Shown here piece by piece: positions 1 through 9,203 of a stretch of 64,000 nt of DNA. Source of the DNA: Vampirovibrio chlorellavorus. Lineage in GTDB: Bacteria; Cyanobacteriota; Vampirovibrionia; Vampirovibrionales; Vampirovibrionaceae. The translations under genes and the position numbers were made by a program. The stretch spans positions 1-64,000 of the forward strand of contig LAPX01000019.1 in assembly GCA_001858525.1 (NCBI GenBank). Direction: 5' to 3'. The stretch's first letter is position 1, and the number at the start of each line of letters is the position of its first letter. Below the pieces are notes generated by a model. The model was not told the DNA's origin. It did not search any database and was given only the letters and a program-made list of their open reading frames with translations.

Positions 1-312
1 AGAGAGATAAGTGGCTCACTTTTCAGTGGCCGCACTGGATCAGTTTTCGCTTGCCATTTGCACCCAGTCACTTTCCAGCGTGACGAAACAGGGTTCTGGT
101 TCAGAATTCCAGCAGACAAAGAAGATTGTTGAACTTGGAACTGCAGTGCCGTTGGTTAGATCGCTGTGAAAGGAATTCCAGTCGGGCAAGCCGTTAAAAA
201 GTACTATTACACGCTTAGGGAGCGGTTCGGGACTGTGCTATGATCCAAGATCAGCAATTTAAGTCTTAGCCGCACCGATTAGAAATTACCGTCAAAGAAA
301 AGTTCTGTTTTT
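1..312. other. left-edge region without a convincing gene
   Basis: No supported gene. A 52-codon open frame runs from a GTG at 11 to a stop at 167-169 on the plus strand, directly after an in-frame stop at 8-10. It has no ribosome site and no recognisable family. The general look of 11-70 reminded me of sequence downstream of IS21-type transposase genes, but I cannot support an insertion-sequence call. The promoter of the gene at 313 should lie here; I see no convincing -35/-10 pair. Confidence 0.3.
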
Positions 313-693
313 ATGAAAACCCAGCACACCATTCTTCAAGAAGCAATCACTAAACAGCTCTATCATTACCAGGAAATGGAACGGCTTGAAACCATTATTC
401 GCCAGTGCAAACAAATTGCATTCAAAAGCAAGGATGGAACATACACAACATTAAGCAAGGATGAGGCTCTCAACTGGGCTGAAATGATATTATACCAGCG
501 AGGTTTCGTAAACGATGCTTCTGATTTCCTCCAGGAATTTCAGGAGTACGGGTATACAGTTCCTTATAACATTACGATGGTTGGTTATCTGTCGGAAAAT
601 GATAAGGTTTATTACAACAAAGAGAAGTGTGCCTGGCTTCTAATTGGAAAGCCTGAGCCTGAAGAAAGAAATGATGATGATTTGCCGTTTTGA
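313..693 (+). CDS. small protein with SSB-like acidic C-terminal tail
   Basis: Unrecognised 126-residue protein, predicted mostly helical in the N-terminal third, with no OB-fold motif that I can see. Its last residues are NDDDLPF, preceded by an acidic stretch. This is the same form as the C-terminal tip of bacterial single-stranded-DNA-binding protein (DDDI/LPF), through which SSB recruits RecQ, RecO, PriA and other partners. That suggests, by inference only, that the protein docks onto SSB-binding repair or replication proteins. The ATG at 313 follows a weak AAAG-type ribosome site. It stands alone, convergent with the leftward defence operon. A chance acidic tail is the main alternative. 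Confidence 0.7.
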   Translation: MKTQHTILQEAITKQLYHYQEMERLETIIRQCKQIAFKSKDGTYTTLSKDEALNWAEMILYQRGFVNDASDFLQEFQEYGYTVPYNITMVGYLSENDKVYYNKEKCAWLLIGKPEPEERNDDDLPF

Positions 694-704
694 AAGTATA
701 TACC

Positions 705-726
705 AACCATAGCAAGAAGTATGGTT
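705..726. terminator. weak hairpin between convergent genes
   Basis: AACCATA (705-711) and TATGGTT (720-726) form a perfect 7-bp stem with an 8-base loop. It lies between the ends of the genes at 313-693 (+) and 789-1871 (-). There is no clean U-tract on either side, so termination is a guess from position. Confidence 0.3.
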
Positions 727-788
727 GCATTTAAAACCGCATATTTGCATTACTGTCTAGTTCGACCTTGGCCGGTTTATCAAACCTC

Positions 789-1871
789 TTATAACACCAG
801 TGTTGAGGTTAGTGCATATAGGCAAAACCCGTATGTCGAGCTTCCAGTAAGAACCTGACTTCCGTCACGCGAAAAATGTGCATGGCTGGTGTACTTGTCC
901 AGACGGCCTATCTCAACGCCCCTGGTAATATCCCAAAGGTGCGTGTAACCATCCGAGTAACTGATGCCCAAAGTGCCGTTATAGTTGATCTCGATGTGGC
1001 ACCCGCCTTGGGTTCCTCCCATGTTATTGGTTGTTCTCAACCTAACATGCTCTTTCCGCTTATCAATGTCCCAGATCCTAACAGAGTTTTCTCTTTTGGC
1101 GGCTTCGTAGCGGATGATTTCAGGTGGTATTTCAAAGTCGTCTGATACGCAGGCTTCCTCTTCGACTTTATCCATTTCGTCAAAGCAAACAGAACCGGAA
1201 AAGGCCACAAAGCTTCCATTCCCTGAGAAAGAGACTTCACCGGCTCCAGAACTTGAGCCTCCGAAACGTTCTACAAGTTTTCCAGAAGACAAATCCCAGA
1301 TGCAAACATACTCCCGCAAGCAGGCAGACAAGCCATATCGTCCATCAGGGGTAAATGCAACCCCAATAATATTTTCAATATGCCCGGTAAGAGTTTTCAA
1401 TATCTTACCTGAAGCAACATCCCATAGATGAACCAAGCCATCAGTATGCCCGGAAAGGGCATATTTATCACAGGTTGAAAATGTCGAGCAGTCAGAATAT
1501 GGAGTCTTTTCAAAGTCCCTAACAATACTAGCGTCAGTCAGGTTCCAGAGACGCATGGGCCGTTCAGAAACGATCCCTTCAGTGTAACCGGCGGTCAAAG
1601 CCAGATTCTCATCAGTCGAAACAGACAGAGCACTAAATACCTCATCCTCTCTTCCAAAACGGAGAGATTGACGTCCGGTGCTAATATCCCAAAGCCTAAT
1701 ATCGCTCAGGCAATCTGAAAGAGAACCACTGTCCCTATGTCGAGCAGAGCCAGCAATGACTTGTCCACGTCTTTGCAGGATTTGTAGAGTATGAAGGTAG
1801 AGAAAATGACTATTGCCAAAGTGCTGCAATTCTTGGAAACACAGCAAGTTTTCGGCCAATTTGGTATTCAT
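789..1871 (-). CDS. WD40 repeat protein, last gene of defence operon
   Basis: 360 residues with about six WD40 blades. The repeats are visible as recurring GH-(x)n-WD pairs, for example SGHTDGLVHLWDVASG, TGHIENIIGVAFTPDG and SVRIWDIDK. A beta-propeller of this kind normally serves as a protein-interaction or sensing platform; no enzymatic domain is present. The start overlaps the stop of the upstream DUF499 gene by one base (TAATG at 1873-1869), which implies translational coupling and membership in the operon. I do not know a defence operon of this gene content that ends with a WD40 gene. The role as sensor or scaffold is inference. Confidence 0.85.
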   Translation of the reverse strand: MNTKLAENLLCFQELQHFGNSHFLYLHTLQILQRRGQVIAGSARHRDSGSLSDCLSDIRLWDISTGRQSLRFGREDEVFSALSVSTDENLALTAGYTEGIVSERPMRLWNLTDASIVRDFEKTPYSDCSTFSTCDKYALSGHTDGLVHLWDVASGKILKTLTGHIENIIGVAFTPDGRYGLSACLREYVCIWDLSSGKLVERFGGSSSGAGEVSFSGNGSFVAFSGSVCFDEMDKVEEEACVSDDFEIPPEIIRYEAAKRENSVRIWDIDKRKEHVRLRTTNNMGGTQGGCHIEINYNGTLGISYSDGYTHLWDITRGVEIGRLDKYTSHAHFSRDGSQVLTGSSTYGFCLYALTSTLVL

Positions 1872-4800
1872 TAATGCGCCTCAAACCCATGTGATTTGAA
1901 TTTGAGTGTTTTACAATTTTCCGTAACTGTTCTAACAACCTGCTCTGAGACCCCATCAGGGATATAAACCTGAACTTCCATTGTAACTTCCACGGTTGCA
2001 CCGGGTAAGTCTGCCAAATGTTGAACGACTTCTTCCGCAATTCGACCAGCATCCCGGCCAATCCGAGACTCATCAATCTGAATCGAAGCATAGAAGCGTT
2101 TAGGTGTAATGGAACCGGGAATAGAAGGCTGGAGTCGTTGTGAATCGGAAGAAGATTGCTCTGGCCTGCTAATGGTCGGATTGCGAGTTGTTGAAGTCGG
2201 TGCTACAGGTGAACCAACGGGCTCCATAATCTTTTCTCTTTCACGAGTAATCTGAGCCGCTGCAACGTCTGTTTGAACCAGCAACCCATTAAGGCTTACC
2301 GTGAAGTGTCTTCCTGGTTCAGCAATCAATCCTAAATAATTATCCTTGGGTTCATCAAATCCAGTGGCGTATGCAAAACGGTCTGATAGGAAGTGCCCAT
2401 CGTAAACCCCTTCAATGGCTTTCAGAAGAGACTGTTGGTCCTTTAGTCGTGGTAAATAGGGATAGGTGGCATAGAACTCCCAAAGCTGACGGACTTCAAG
2501 GTGTTTTTTGCCTTGCCAGAGATTGAATCGTTCAAGGTCTAGCTTAAGACGATCTGCACCGTAAGTTACCATCAGATGCTCTTCGTCTTTTAGCTTTTTG
2601 CAAACCTTGCCAGCTAAGCCGTCTTGCTGCGCCTGAATCTTGATCTCTTCCCAGTCAATGCGGTTGATGGTTTCAAGTGTTTGATAAGGATAAACACACC
2701 AAATCCAGGTTTCTGCAATTCTTAAGCCAACGATGCCTTCAGCCTCAGTCCTTTTGTTAGCTACGTAATCTTTTTCACTGGATTTCAAATCTAGCTTGTC
2801 TGCTTCTTTATGAATGGAAGACCAAGCCAAATATTGACGAATAGAATCCTCTAGGTCGGCAAGCTTGGTTTGATCCGGGGCCAAGAAAACCAGCATATTT
2901 TTATAAAGCCTAGGCGAGTTACCACGCTCCTTCAAAATTTGTTGACAAATCTTTCGGGCAGGACTATCTTCCACATTCTTAACCAATGGATATTCTGGAC
3001 CTAAAATAACCAATCGGACTTCTTTTTCATCAGGAATTTCTTCTTGGGTGTAAGGTGGATTATAAACGTGAATACCCCCAACAAAATCAGCCCGTTTACG
3101 TCCATCAGCTTCTACTTTTAGTTGTCTAATAATCTCTGTTGTTAGAATATCTCGGTCAAGCTGATTAGCACGCTCTCTAGCCAACTGATCAACACTGGGC
3201 TGGGTAGAATACCAATAACGACGAGCTTCCTGATAGAGATAGGTCGCACGTTCTTCCAGACGACGAATGGCCGTATCGCCAAAAGTAGCGACTGATTCTC
3301 CCGGTTGGACACATCCCAGATTGATTTTCTTATCTATAATGCCGGGGTTGGCACCCTGCGCAATGGGTGCAGAGCCCATAAAGATGGTTCTGGCAACCCT
3401 ACGACATGCGGAATATCGTCCCAGCATGTCATTATTTCGGTCAACCTCCATAGGCAGAGAGTTGAGACCATCAATATCTTTGTCGATAACGGCTTTCCAC
3501 CCATCCGAGAGATAGTAGGTCAAGCTGTCACAGACTGTTCTGTCGTCAAGGGGAATGGATGACGGCATGATTAAGAGGCTTTTATCTCCCTGTTCCCACA
3601 AGGAGTGGATAACAGAAGCCATCAAACGCAGGACACCACGGGTTTGCTGGAATTTCTCCAACGTAGACCAATCACTATAAAGTCGTTCAAACAATTCAGG
3701 ATGAATGGGGTAACAGCTTTCCAGCTTTTGCTTGTAAGAGTATTCCTTGCATTCCGTTGGAAACTCGTTAGCGCTATCCTTGTACAACTTCATAAATGCT
3801 GAGATGACACCATCCCGGAACGCATGTTGCTCACCAGTCAAAGGTTCAAACAAGCGGCGACGGATAATTTCATAGCTTTCCTCGGAGTTGGCTGGACGCC
3901 AACTGGATTGCACTCGGTTGAATGTATGTTTCAGCGAAGCCAGGGCACGTTGACCACCCTCGCCACCAGTTTCAATATTGGAGACTGGTAAAGATGCTAC
4001 CAGTAATGTGTTGGGCGCGTCCTTAACTGCCTCAGTCATAGCTTGAGCAAACGTCAGGTTTGGGTCAAAGGAACCACCCGGAAGTCCTTGAGTATTATAG
4101 GTTTGGCGAATATAGGCAACCCATTCGTCAATTAAAATCAAAGATGGAGAGAATGCGGTAAACAGCTCAACCAGCTCTTGAGAGCCGGGGCTAATTCCAT
4201 TCTTATCGGCTTCCGCAACGTATTGCAGAGCCTCGCTTCCACCCAACTGCCAAGCCATTTCGCCCCAAATGGTATTGATAACTGAGCCATCAGGTTTTTT
4301 ACGAGGCTGGCCGGGACTTAATGCCGTGCCTACTAGAACTGCCCGGTGAACTTTGGGGAGTGTGGTTATATCCAGATCTTTTAAAAGCGGTTCCACACCG
4401 GGTAGTTCCGCCGCTTTGCCATTGGCAAACAGGTGGAATAAGGCGAGCATCGAGTGAGTTTTGCCCCCACCAAAGTTGGTTTGAAGCTCAATAACTGGAT
4501 CGCCACTATTCAGGCAAAACCGTTTAAGCGCATTTTTCAGTAAGTCTGACAGCCCTTGGGTCAAGTGCGTCCGACCATAGAACTCCTTAGGGTCTTGATA
4601 TTCGCTAGAGGCACCACCCCGATAAACCGCAGCCAAGTCGGCGGCGAATTCCGCCTTTTGATAATTACCAGAACTAACATCGGGATGAGGCGTGACCACT
4701 TCTCGCCAAGGCTTTAAGCCTGTTTGTGGCTGTCCTTCTACTTTGGCGACTGTTTTAGTTTTGCTCCGTGCCTCGCTGGAAAAAACTTCCCTCAATAGAT

Positions 4801-5209
4801 CATATTGAATTTTCTTGATGGCTTGTGCATATTCTGACGCCGAAATGCTCTCCAGGAAAAGTTGCATGGTATCCAATGCACGTCGGGCTTCGTCAGATGA
4901 AAAGGGCTTGTCATGAGCAAATTCGTTTCGCACATTCAGCATTTCAAACACCCAGGACCGATGAGCCTGGCTCAAGTTTTGACTAAATACTTCTTTCCAG
5001 AACACATCAATGCAACGAAGCAAGGCATAGTTATCCCAGCGAAGATTGCCATTTCTGTCCTCCTCGATGCGCGTTCCTAAACGTGCTTTGACTTGATCCG
5101 GCCAGTTTAAAGAAAGGTGTGAGCGCAATTGGGCTTCAACATAAATGGTCAGAGGCTCTTTTAAGACTTCCAGAGCTTTTGAAACACGATCCCGATTACT
5201 AAGAGCCAC
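1871..5209 (-). CDS. Swt1-type HEPN / DUF499 P-loop ATPase
   Basis: 1112-residue two-part protein. Residues about 1-150 look like the Swt1-family HEPN domain, with the R-x4-H motif RNEFAH at about 93-98; that motif marks HEPN ribonucleases. The rest is a DUF499 ATPase: Walker A FGGGKTHSM near residue 250 and Walker B LILIDEW near 358. DUF499-class ATPases are related to the BrxC/PglY group of phage-defence ATPases. The C-terminal region (about 960-1010) is low-complexity and rich in Pro and Ser. The gene lies 3 bases after the methyltransferase stop and overlaps the WD40 start. It is expected to be the energy-using or sensing component; RNase activity is inferred from the motif only. Confidence 0.85.
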   Translation of the reverse strand: MALSNRDRVSKALEVLKEPLTIYVEAQLRSHLSLNWPDQVKARLGTRIEEDRNGNLRWDNYALLRCIDVFWKEVFSQNLSQAHRSWVFEMLNVRNEFAHDKPFSSDEARRALDTMQLFLESISASEYAQAIKKIQYDLLREVFSSEARSKTKTVAKVEGQPQTGLKPWREVVTPHPDVSSGNYQKAEFAADLAAVYRGGASSEYQDPKEFYGRTHLTQGLSDLLKNALKRFCLNSGDPVIELQTNFGGGKTHSMLALFHLFANGKAAELPGVEPLLKDLDITTLPKVHRAVLVGTALSPGQPRKKPDGSVINTIWGEMAWQLGGSEALQYVAEADKNGISPGSQELVELFTAFSPSLILIDEWVAYIRQTYNTQGLPGGSFDPNLTFAQAMTEAVKDAPNTLLVASLPVSNIETGGEGGQRALASLKHTFNRVQSSWRPANSEESYEIIRRRLFEPLTGEQHAFRDGVISAFMKLYKDSANEFPTECKEYSYKQKLESCYPIHPELFERLYSDWSTLEKFQQTRGVLRLMASVIHSLWEQGDKSLLIMPSSIPLDDRTVCDSLTYYLSDGWKAVIDKDIDGLNSLPMEVDRNNDMLGRYSACRRVARTIFMGSAPIAQGANPGIIDKKINLGCVQPGESVATFGDTAIRRLEERATYLYQEARRYWYSTQPSVDQLARERANQLDRDILTTEIIRQLKVEADGRKRADFVGGIHVYNPPYTQEEIPDEKEVRLVILGPEYPLVKNVEDSPARKICQQILKERGNSPRLYKNMLVFLAPDQTKLADLEDSIRQYLAWSSIHKEADKLDLKSSEKDYVANKRTEAEGIVGLRIAETWIWCVYPYQTLETINRIDWEEIKIQAQQDGLAGKVCKKLKDEEHLMVTYGADRLKLDLERFNLWQGKKHLEVRQLWEFYATYPYLPRLKDQQSLLKAIEGVYDGHFLSDRFAYATGFDEPKDNYLGLIAEPGRHFTVSLNGLLVQTDVAAAQITREREKIMEPVGSPVAPTSTTRNPTISRPEQSSSDSQRLQPSIPGSITPKRFYASIQIDESRIGRDAGRIAEEVVQHLADLPGATVEVTMEVQVYIPDGVSEQVVRTVTENCKTLKFKSHGFEAH

Positions 5210-5212
5210 GCC

Positions 5213-8089
5213 CTATACCTCCATCAATTTTTGTTGAACCGGTGCGACCGGTTGCGCTTGCTTCAATTGGTTGGCCCGTTCGACAATATCCGGCCAGTTG
5301 GTGACCAGATTGTTGTAGGCCAGGGCTTCATCGGCCCATTTATTTCTTTCACAGATTGAATATAGTCGATAAGCCAAATCCCGAACGGCATCGGCTAGTG
5401 AGCCTAGCTGGTTATACAGCTCAGCAGCGGCGGTTTCGTTGTAACCATCATCGGCAAAGGCTCTTTTAATGAGATGCTGGACGGCTTCCCAGACGGTTGG
5501 CCGGTCATCGTGTTGCGGGTTCCAATCACCGGGCATGTCCTTGCGTGGAATGATTTGTACCTTGCCCGCTTTGGCGATGAGAATGCCGGAAGCCACAACA
5601 CCCTGAACCGAAACGTTACGGGCATTTGCGAGTTGTTCGGCCTGGCCGTAATCGCCTTCTTTCATCCCAAACTGTTCAAACCAGGTGATGGCAAAACGGG
5701 TATCGGCATCGTACTCGCCTTCCTGTTCCGCCAAATATTCATCCAGTGACTCGTTGATCAATTGCAAAGCGGTTTTGACCGACATGGCCGATCCATCCGC
5801 TTCCATGACCTTGGCGTAACGGGAAAAAATAGCCATGCCAGGGCCGATAGAAGCTTGTGCCATATCTACCGGAGCCAAGTTGCTATGCTGAAGGTTTTTG
5901 ATAGCCGCAGGTAGTTCCCGACGAAGATATTGGATAAAGTCTTTCCGGGTAATGGTTTTAGCTTCTTTTGGTTGCTTTCGACATACCAAAACTACAGATG
6001 AGGCCAGAAAATTCGCCCCCACTTTTACACCTGTTGGCCTCTCAGTTCTCATCGGCCAAGTTCCGTTTATGGATAATTTTGCGTTAATTATAGCCTCTAA
6101 GAATGTCGCCCAACCTGTCGAGGAAGTACCTGATTCATCTTTTTCTGATTGTTTAAAGGCGTAGTAGATTGTTATAGGAAATGATTCAGCTTGAGCGCTG
6201 GATAAGTTCTTCATAACGGAAGTCATACCGTTGAGAAAGAAATCTTCCGCTTTCATCTTATTTCCTTGATGTCGATAAGGCGTTGCTATTAATTCTTCAT
6301 TTTTAGGAACAAGTAATGTTGAAAATATCTCAGGATAAATATTTTTGAGAGAACGTCGCATCCAAATATAGAAAAAATCTGATAGATCTGCATAACCAAT
6401 ATTGTCATAATATGGAGGATCTGTTGAAAATATGGTTGAGTTTTTGTCTAGTTTTATTTGAGAAGCGTTTTTTTGAGAAATAGAAACAAAAGTATTTTTA
6501 GTTCGTAGACTAGCCAACATTTTACCAATGGATTTTGTTGTTTCTCCATAATCTCCAGCAGCTTCAGCAAAGGGATTCACCTCTGGAAAATCCCAATTCA
6601 TTGGTAACGCTTGTCTGCTAAAGACATTTACACTCTGATCTCGGCTAGTTGACCAAACGGCTAAGGTGCATATTGTGTTTGCGGAACGACTTGCAGCAAG
6701 GCCAAGATAAACGGATACAGCCTCTGAATATTTCTTCGCTTGTTTTGAATCGAGTCCAGCAGCTTCCGCATCAGTCAGAATTTGCGTGTAAGCACTAGGA
6801 ATACCGTGTTCGGAATTGCCCATAATTAGATCACTTAACGTTGTTAGCGCTGCTAACTGCCTAGATGTAAATAGTTGCTTATGTTTTAGCATGCCGTATT
6901 CTTGGATACGAAAGCCGAGAGCTTTTTCAGGAAGATCTGTTTCCGGTGGATTAATTGGTTGGGCTTGTTTAGCAATTCTTTCCATCTCAGAAGTAGGCGA
7001 TAAGTAAATCCGCCCTTTTTTACCTTCAGCAACCACCGCCATTAATCTTTGATCCATTCGACCAGCCTTGGCTTCCGCTCTTATCCAATCAAAAGGCACC
7101 GGAATATTCGTCAATAAACAGCACCCGCCAGTTCTTTCAACTGTTCCATTTTCCCATTTGCTCGAAACTTTTCCTTGTCTAATTTCAAAGTGATACGACC
7201 TGCTATCTTCAGCAATAACTGGTTCCACCCACGTTTCTTTATCTTTTTTACTTGAAAGCTTAAATGAACGAACTAAAGGAACATGAATTCCACTAATCGC
7301 CGGATTAGGGCTTGCTACTGTTCTAGTCCAAATCCAGGCTATAACCGTATACCCATTAGGGTCATCGGATGGTAAGGGATTGCCTACTTTATCCACCTTT
7401 GGGTACAAATGCCCAATCCTTTTAAAAGCCTCATCACGCATCCATTGGCCGTAATAGCGTACATCTTCTGCTAATCCTTTGGCATCTCTCCAGACAGAGC
7501 TCTTTCCTTTGGTGGTTTTTGTTTGGGCCTCAGGGTTAACAGGAGGCTGTCCGGCAAATTTCGGTGGTATTTCAATTAGGGCTTTCCCAATCATGACAGC
7601 AACCGGGTTCAAATCAGAGCCGTAAGCTTCCAGCCCCAATCGCTGGGCTTCCAACGGAATGGAACCGCCGCCTGAAAAGGGATCGTAAATAGGCGGTGGG
7701 TTGCCATTGCAACTGGCTGAAATTAAGGCATAAGCTTGGTTATAGAGGGCTTCATCCTGAATGTTGTCCCACTTCACCAAGCGTTCAATAAACCCAAACA
7801 GCTTAAACCGGCGTTCTTCGGCCTGTTTTTTGGCTTGGTCTTTATATTTGTCCACCAAGGGCAATTGATCGATCAACGCAAGATAGTCAGGGGCCAAGCC
7901 CTCCTGTTCAGGGTCATCCACCAATTGAGCAAACAAAACCGCTCGACAAGCCGCCAAAGGCCGTCGCGCCCACCACAAATGCAAAGTGCTGGGGTGCCCA
8001 TGCCGAATGGACTTCTCCCGCGCGGACTCTTTATTGATTTCTTCCAGCGGCAACGCCACTTCAATCAGTTTCTTTTTGAATGTCGTCAT
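5213..8089 (-). CDS. DUF1156 DNA methyltransferase
   Basis: Large SAM-dependent DNA methyltransferase of the DUF1156 type, probably modifying an amino group of adenine or cytosine. From the start chosen here it is 958 residues. The family N-terminus is seen at once (KKKLIEVALPLEEIN, then GHPSTLHLWWARRPL). The SAM-binding motif DPFSGGGS lies near 134-141 and the catalytic DPPYYDN near 555-561, in the order of a beta-class enzyme. The open frame extends back to 8197, but homology starts at the ATG at 8089, one base after the stop of the upstream gene. It would mark self DNA while the neighbouring helicase and ATPase act on unmodified DNA, as in DISARM/BREX-like systems. Confidence 0.9.
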   Translation of the reverse strand: MTTFKKKLIEVALPLEEINKESAREKSIRHGHPSTLHLWWARRPLAACRAVLFAQLVDDPEQEGLAPDYLALIDQLPLVDKYKDQAKKQAEERRFKLFGFIERLVKWDNIQDEALYNQAYALISASCNGNPPPIYDPFSGGGSIPLEAQRLGLEAYGSDLNPVAVMIGKALIEIPPKFAGQPPVNPEAQTKTTKGKSSVWRDAKGLAEDVRYYGQWMRDEAFKRIGHLYPKVDKVGNPLPSDDPNGYTVIAWIWTRTVASPNPAISGIHVPLVRSFKLSSKKDKETWVEPVIAEDSRSYHFEIRQGKVSSKWENGTVERTGGCCLLTNIPVPFDWIRAEAKAGRMDQRLMAVVAEGKKGRIYLSPTSEMERIAKQAQPINPPETDLPEKALGFRIQEYGMLKHKQLFTSRQLAALTTLSDLIMGNSEHGIPSAYTQILTDAEAAGLDSKQAKKYSEAVSVYLGLAASRSANTICTLAVWSTSRDQSVNVFSRQALPMNWDFPEVNPFAEAAGDYGETTKSIGKMLASLRTKNTFVSISQKNASQIKLDKNSTIFSTDPPYYDNIGYADLSDFFYIWMRRSLKNIYPEIFSTLLVPKNEELIATPYRHQGNKMKAEDFFLNGMTSVMKNLSSAQAESFPITIYYAFKQSEKDESGTSSTGWATFLEAIINAKLSINGTWPMRTERPTGVKVGANFLASSVVLVCRKQPKEAKTITRKDFIQYLRRELPAAIKNLQHSNLAPVDMAQASIGPGMAIFSRYAKVMEADGSAMSVKTALQLINESLDEYLAEQEGEYDADTRFAITWFEQFGMKEGDYGQAEQLANARNVSVQGVVASGILIAKAGKVQIIPRKDMPGDWNPQHDDRPTVWEAVQHLIKRAFADDGYNETAAAELYNQLGSLADAVRDLAYRLYSICERNKWADEALAYNNLVTNWPDIVERANQLKQAQPVAPVQQKLMEV

Positions 8090-8090
8090 G

Positions 8091-9203
8091 TTAATCGTCC
8101 TTCCCAAGCTGGTAGCCGACAGAGCCCTCACATTGAGAACATCCAAAGGCACCGCTAAAATCTTGCAAGTTAATTGAGCCTTCTCCACACCAGCCACAAG
8201 ATTCTATCCTATCTGAATCTTCAAGGCAGTTAAGGCAAATAAAGCTTTCATTATTCCTAATTACGGTATGATAACCGTCACACCATGAGCAGTTAAACTC
8301 CCAATCAGTAAAAGCGATATCACTATTTCGCATTCCCTCATGCGTCGTAGAAAGAATATCTTTTACTTCTTCAATATCGTACTCTTTTTTGCACTTCTCA
8401 CAACTGCCGTTTTCATCCTGGAAGATAACTTTCCCCTCACATTGAATGCAGTTAAATACCAAATATGGGTAGCTGTCATAACCACAAACTTTGCACATCT
8501 CACGCTGTATGCTGGGTTGTTCAAGCAACACCATTACTTTGGCTGAATGATTACCGCATGAGGAACAATCGTTATAAATCACTCCTTGAGCAATCTCTTC
8601 TTTTATATCCGACTCATAGTCACTCTCGAAAACAACTTGCAAATATGCACGGTGTTTTCTCATCTTCAGATCAAGCTCATCTATCTTTGATTGAAGTTGC
8701 TTGAAATGTTCTTTCCAATGTTCCGTCAGCAATGATTTGATAATATGCCAAGCTTTGCATTGCTCTGAAGCTACGTCTCTTAAAGCCTGGGGAACATTTC
8801 GATTCAATTCGTGATCAAAATGGAGAATACGGTTTCTGTGATCTGCCAAATCCATAAAAACTTTTTTCTGAGAAATTGGTTCATTTGCAATTTTCGCCAG
8901 TCGAAGAAATGATTCTTCTAAAGTTACACTATTACATTTACCCTTAATAAAATCATTCCAGTCTGCCTTATTCATGTCCCTGACCACTAAGGACCAGTGT
9001 TCTTTCATCAAACGGGCTTTAAGAAATAACTCCACTCCAGTACAAAAGTGGATAACCGAATATTTTGAATCCGTTTGAAATTCATCAATTCCTTTACCTA
9101 GAAAGTCAAAAGCATTGTTTGTTACCCAGTTACAAAGCTTTTTCGGGGTTGGAGGAAGTTCTGCTTTTGTTTTTAGCTCAGGAGTTTTACTCACTTTTGA
9201 CAT
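8091..9203 (-). CDS. HEPN-like protein with multiple zinc ribbons
   Basis: 370 residues. The N-terminal half is helical and carries HRNRILHF at about 121-128, which fits the R-x4-H signature of HEPN domains. The C-terminal half (about 214-364) holds a run of CxxC pairs (CSSC, CKVC, CIQC, CEKC, CSWC, CLNC, CGWC, CSQC), i.e. three or four tandem zinc ribbons that probably bind nucleic acid. It overlaps the stop of the helicase gene by one base (TGATG) and lies one base before the methyltransferase start. I do not recognise a named family. The operon thus carries two HEPN-type proteins. An effector or target-recognition role is inference. Confidence 0.75.
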   Translation of the reverse strand: MSKVSKTPELKTKAELPPTPKKLCNWVTNNAFDFLGKGIDEFQTDSKYSVIHFCTGVELFLKARLMKEHWSLVVRDMNKADWNDFIKGKCNSVTLEESFLRLAKIANEPISQKKVFMDLADHRNRILHFDHELNRNVPQALRDVASEQCKAWHIIKSLLTEHWKEHFKQLQSKIDELDLKMRKHRAYLQVVFESDYESDIKEEIAQGVIYNDCSSCGNHSAKVMVLLEQPSIQREMCKVCGYDSYPYLVFNCIQCEGKVIFQDENGSCEKCKKEYDIEEVKDILSTTHEGMRNSDIAFTDWEFNCSWCDGYHTVIRNNESFICLNCLEDSDRIESCGWCGEGSINLQDFSGAFGCSQCEGSVGYQLGKDD

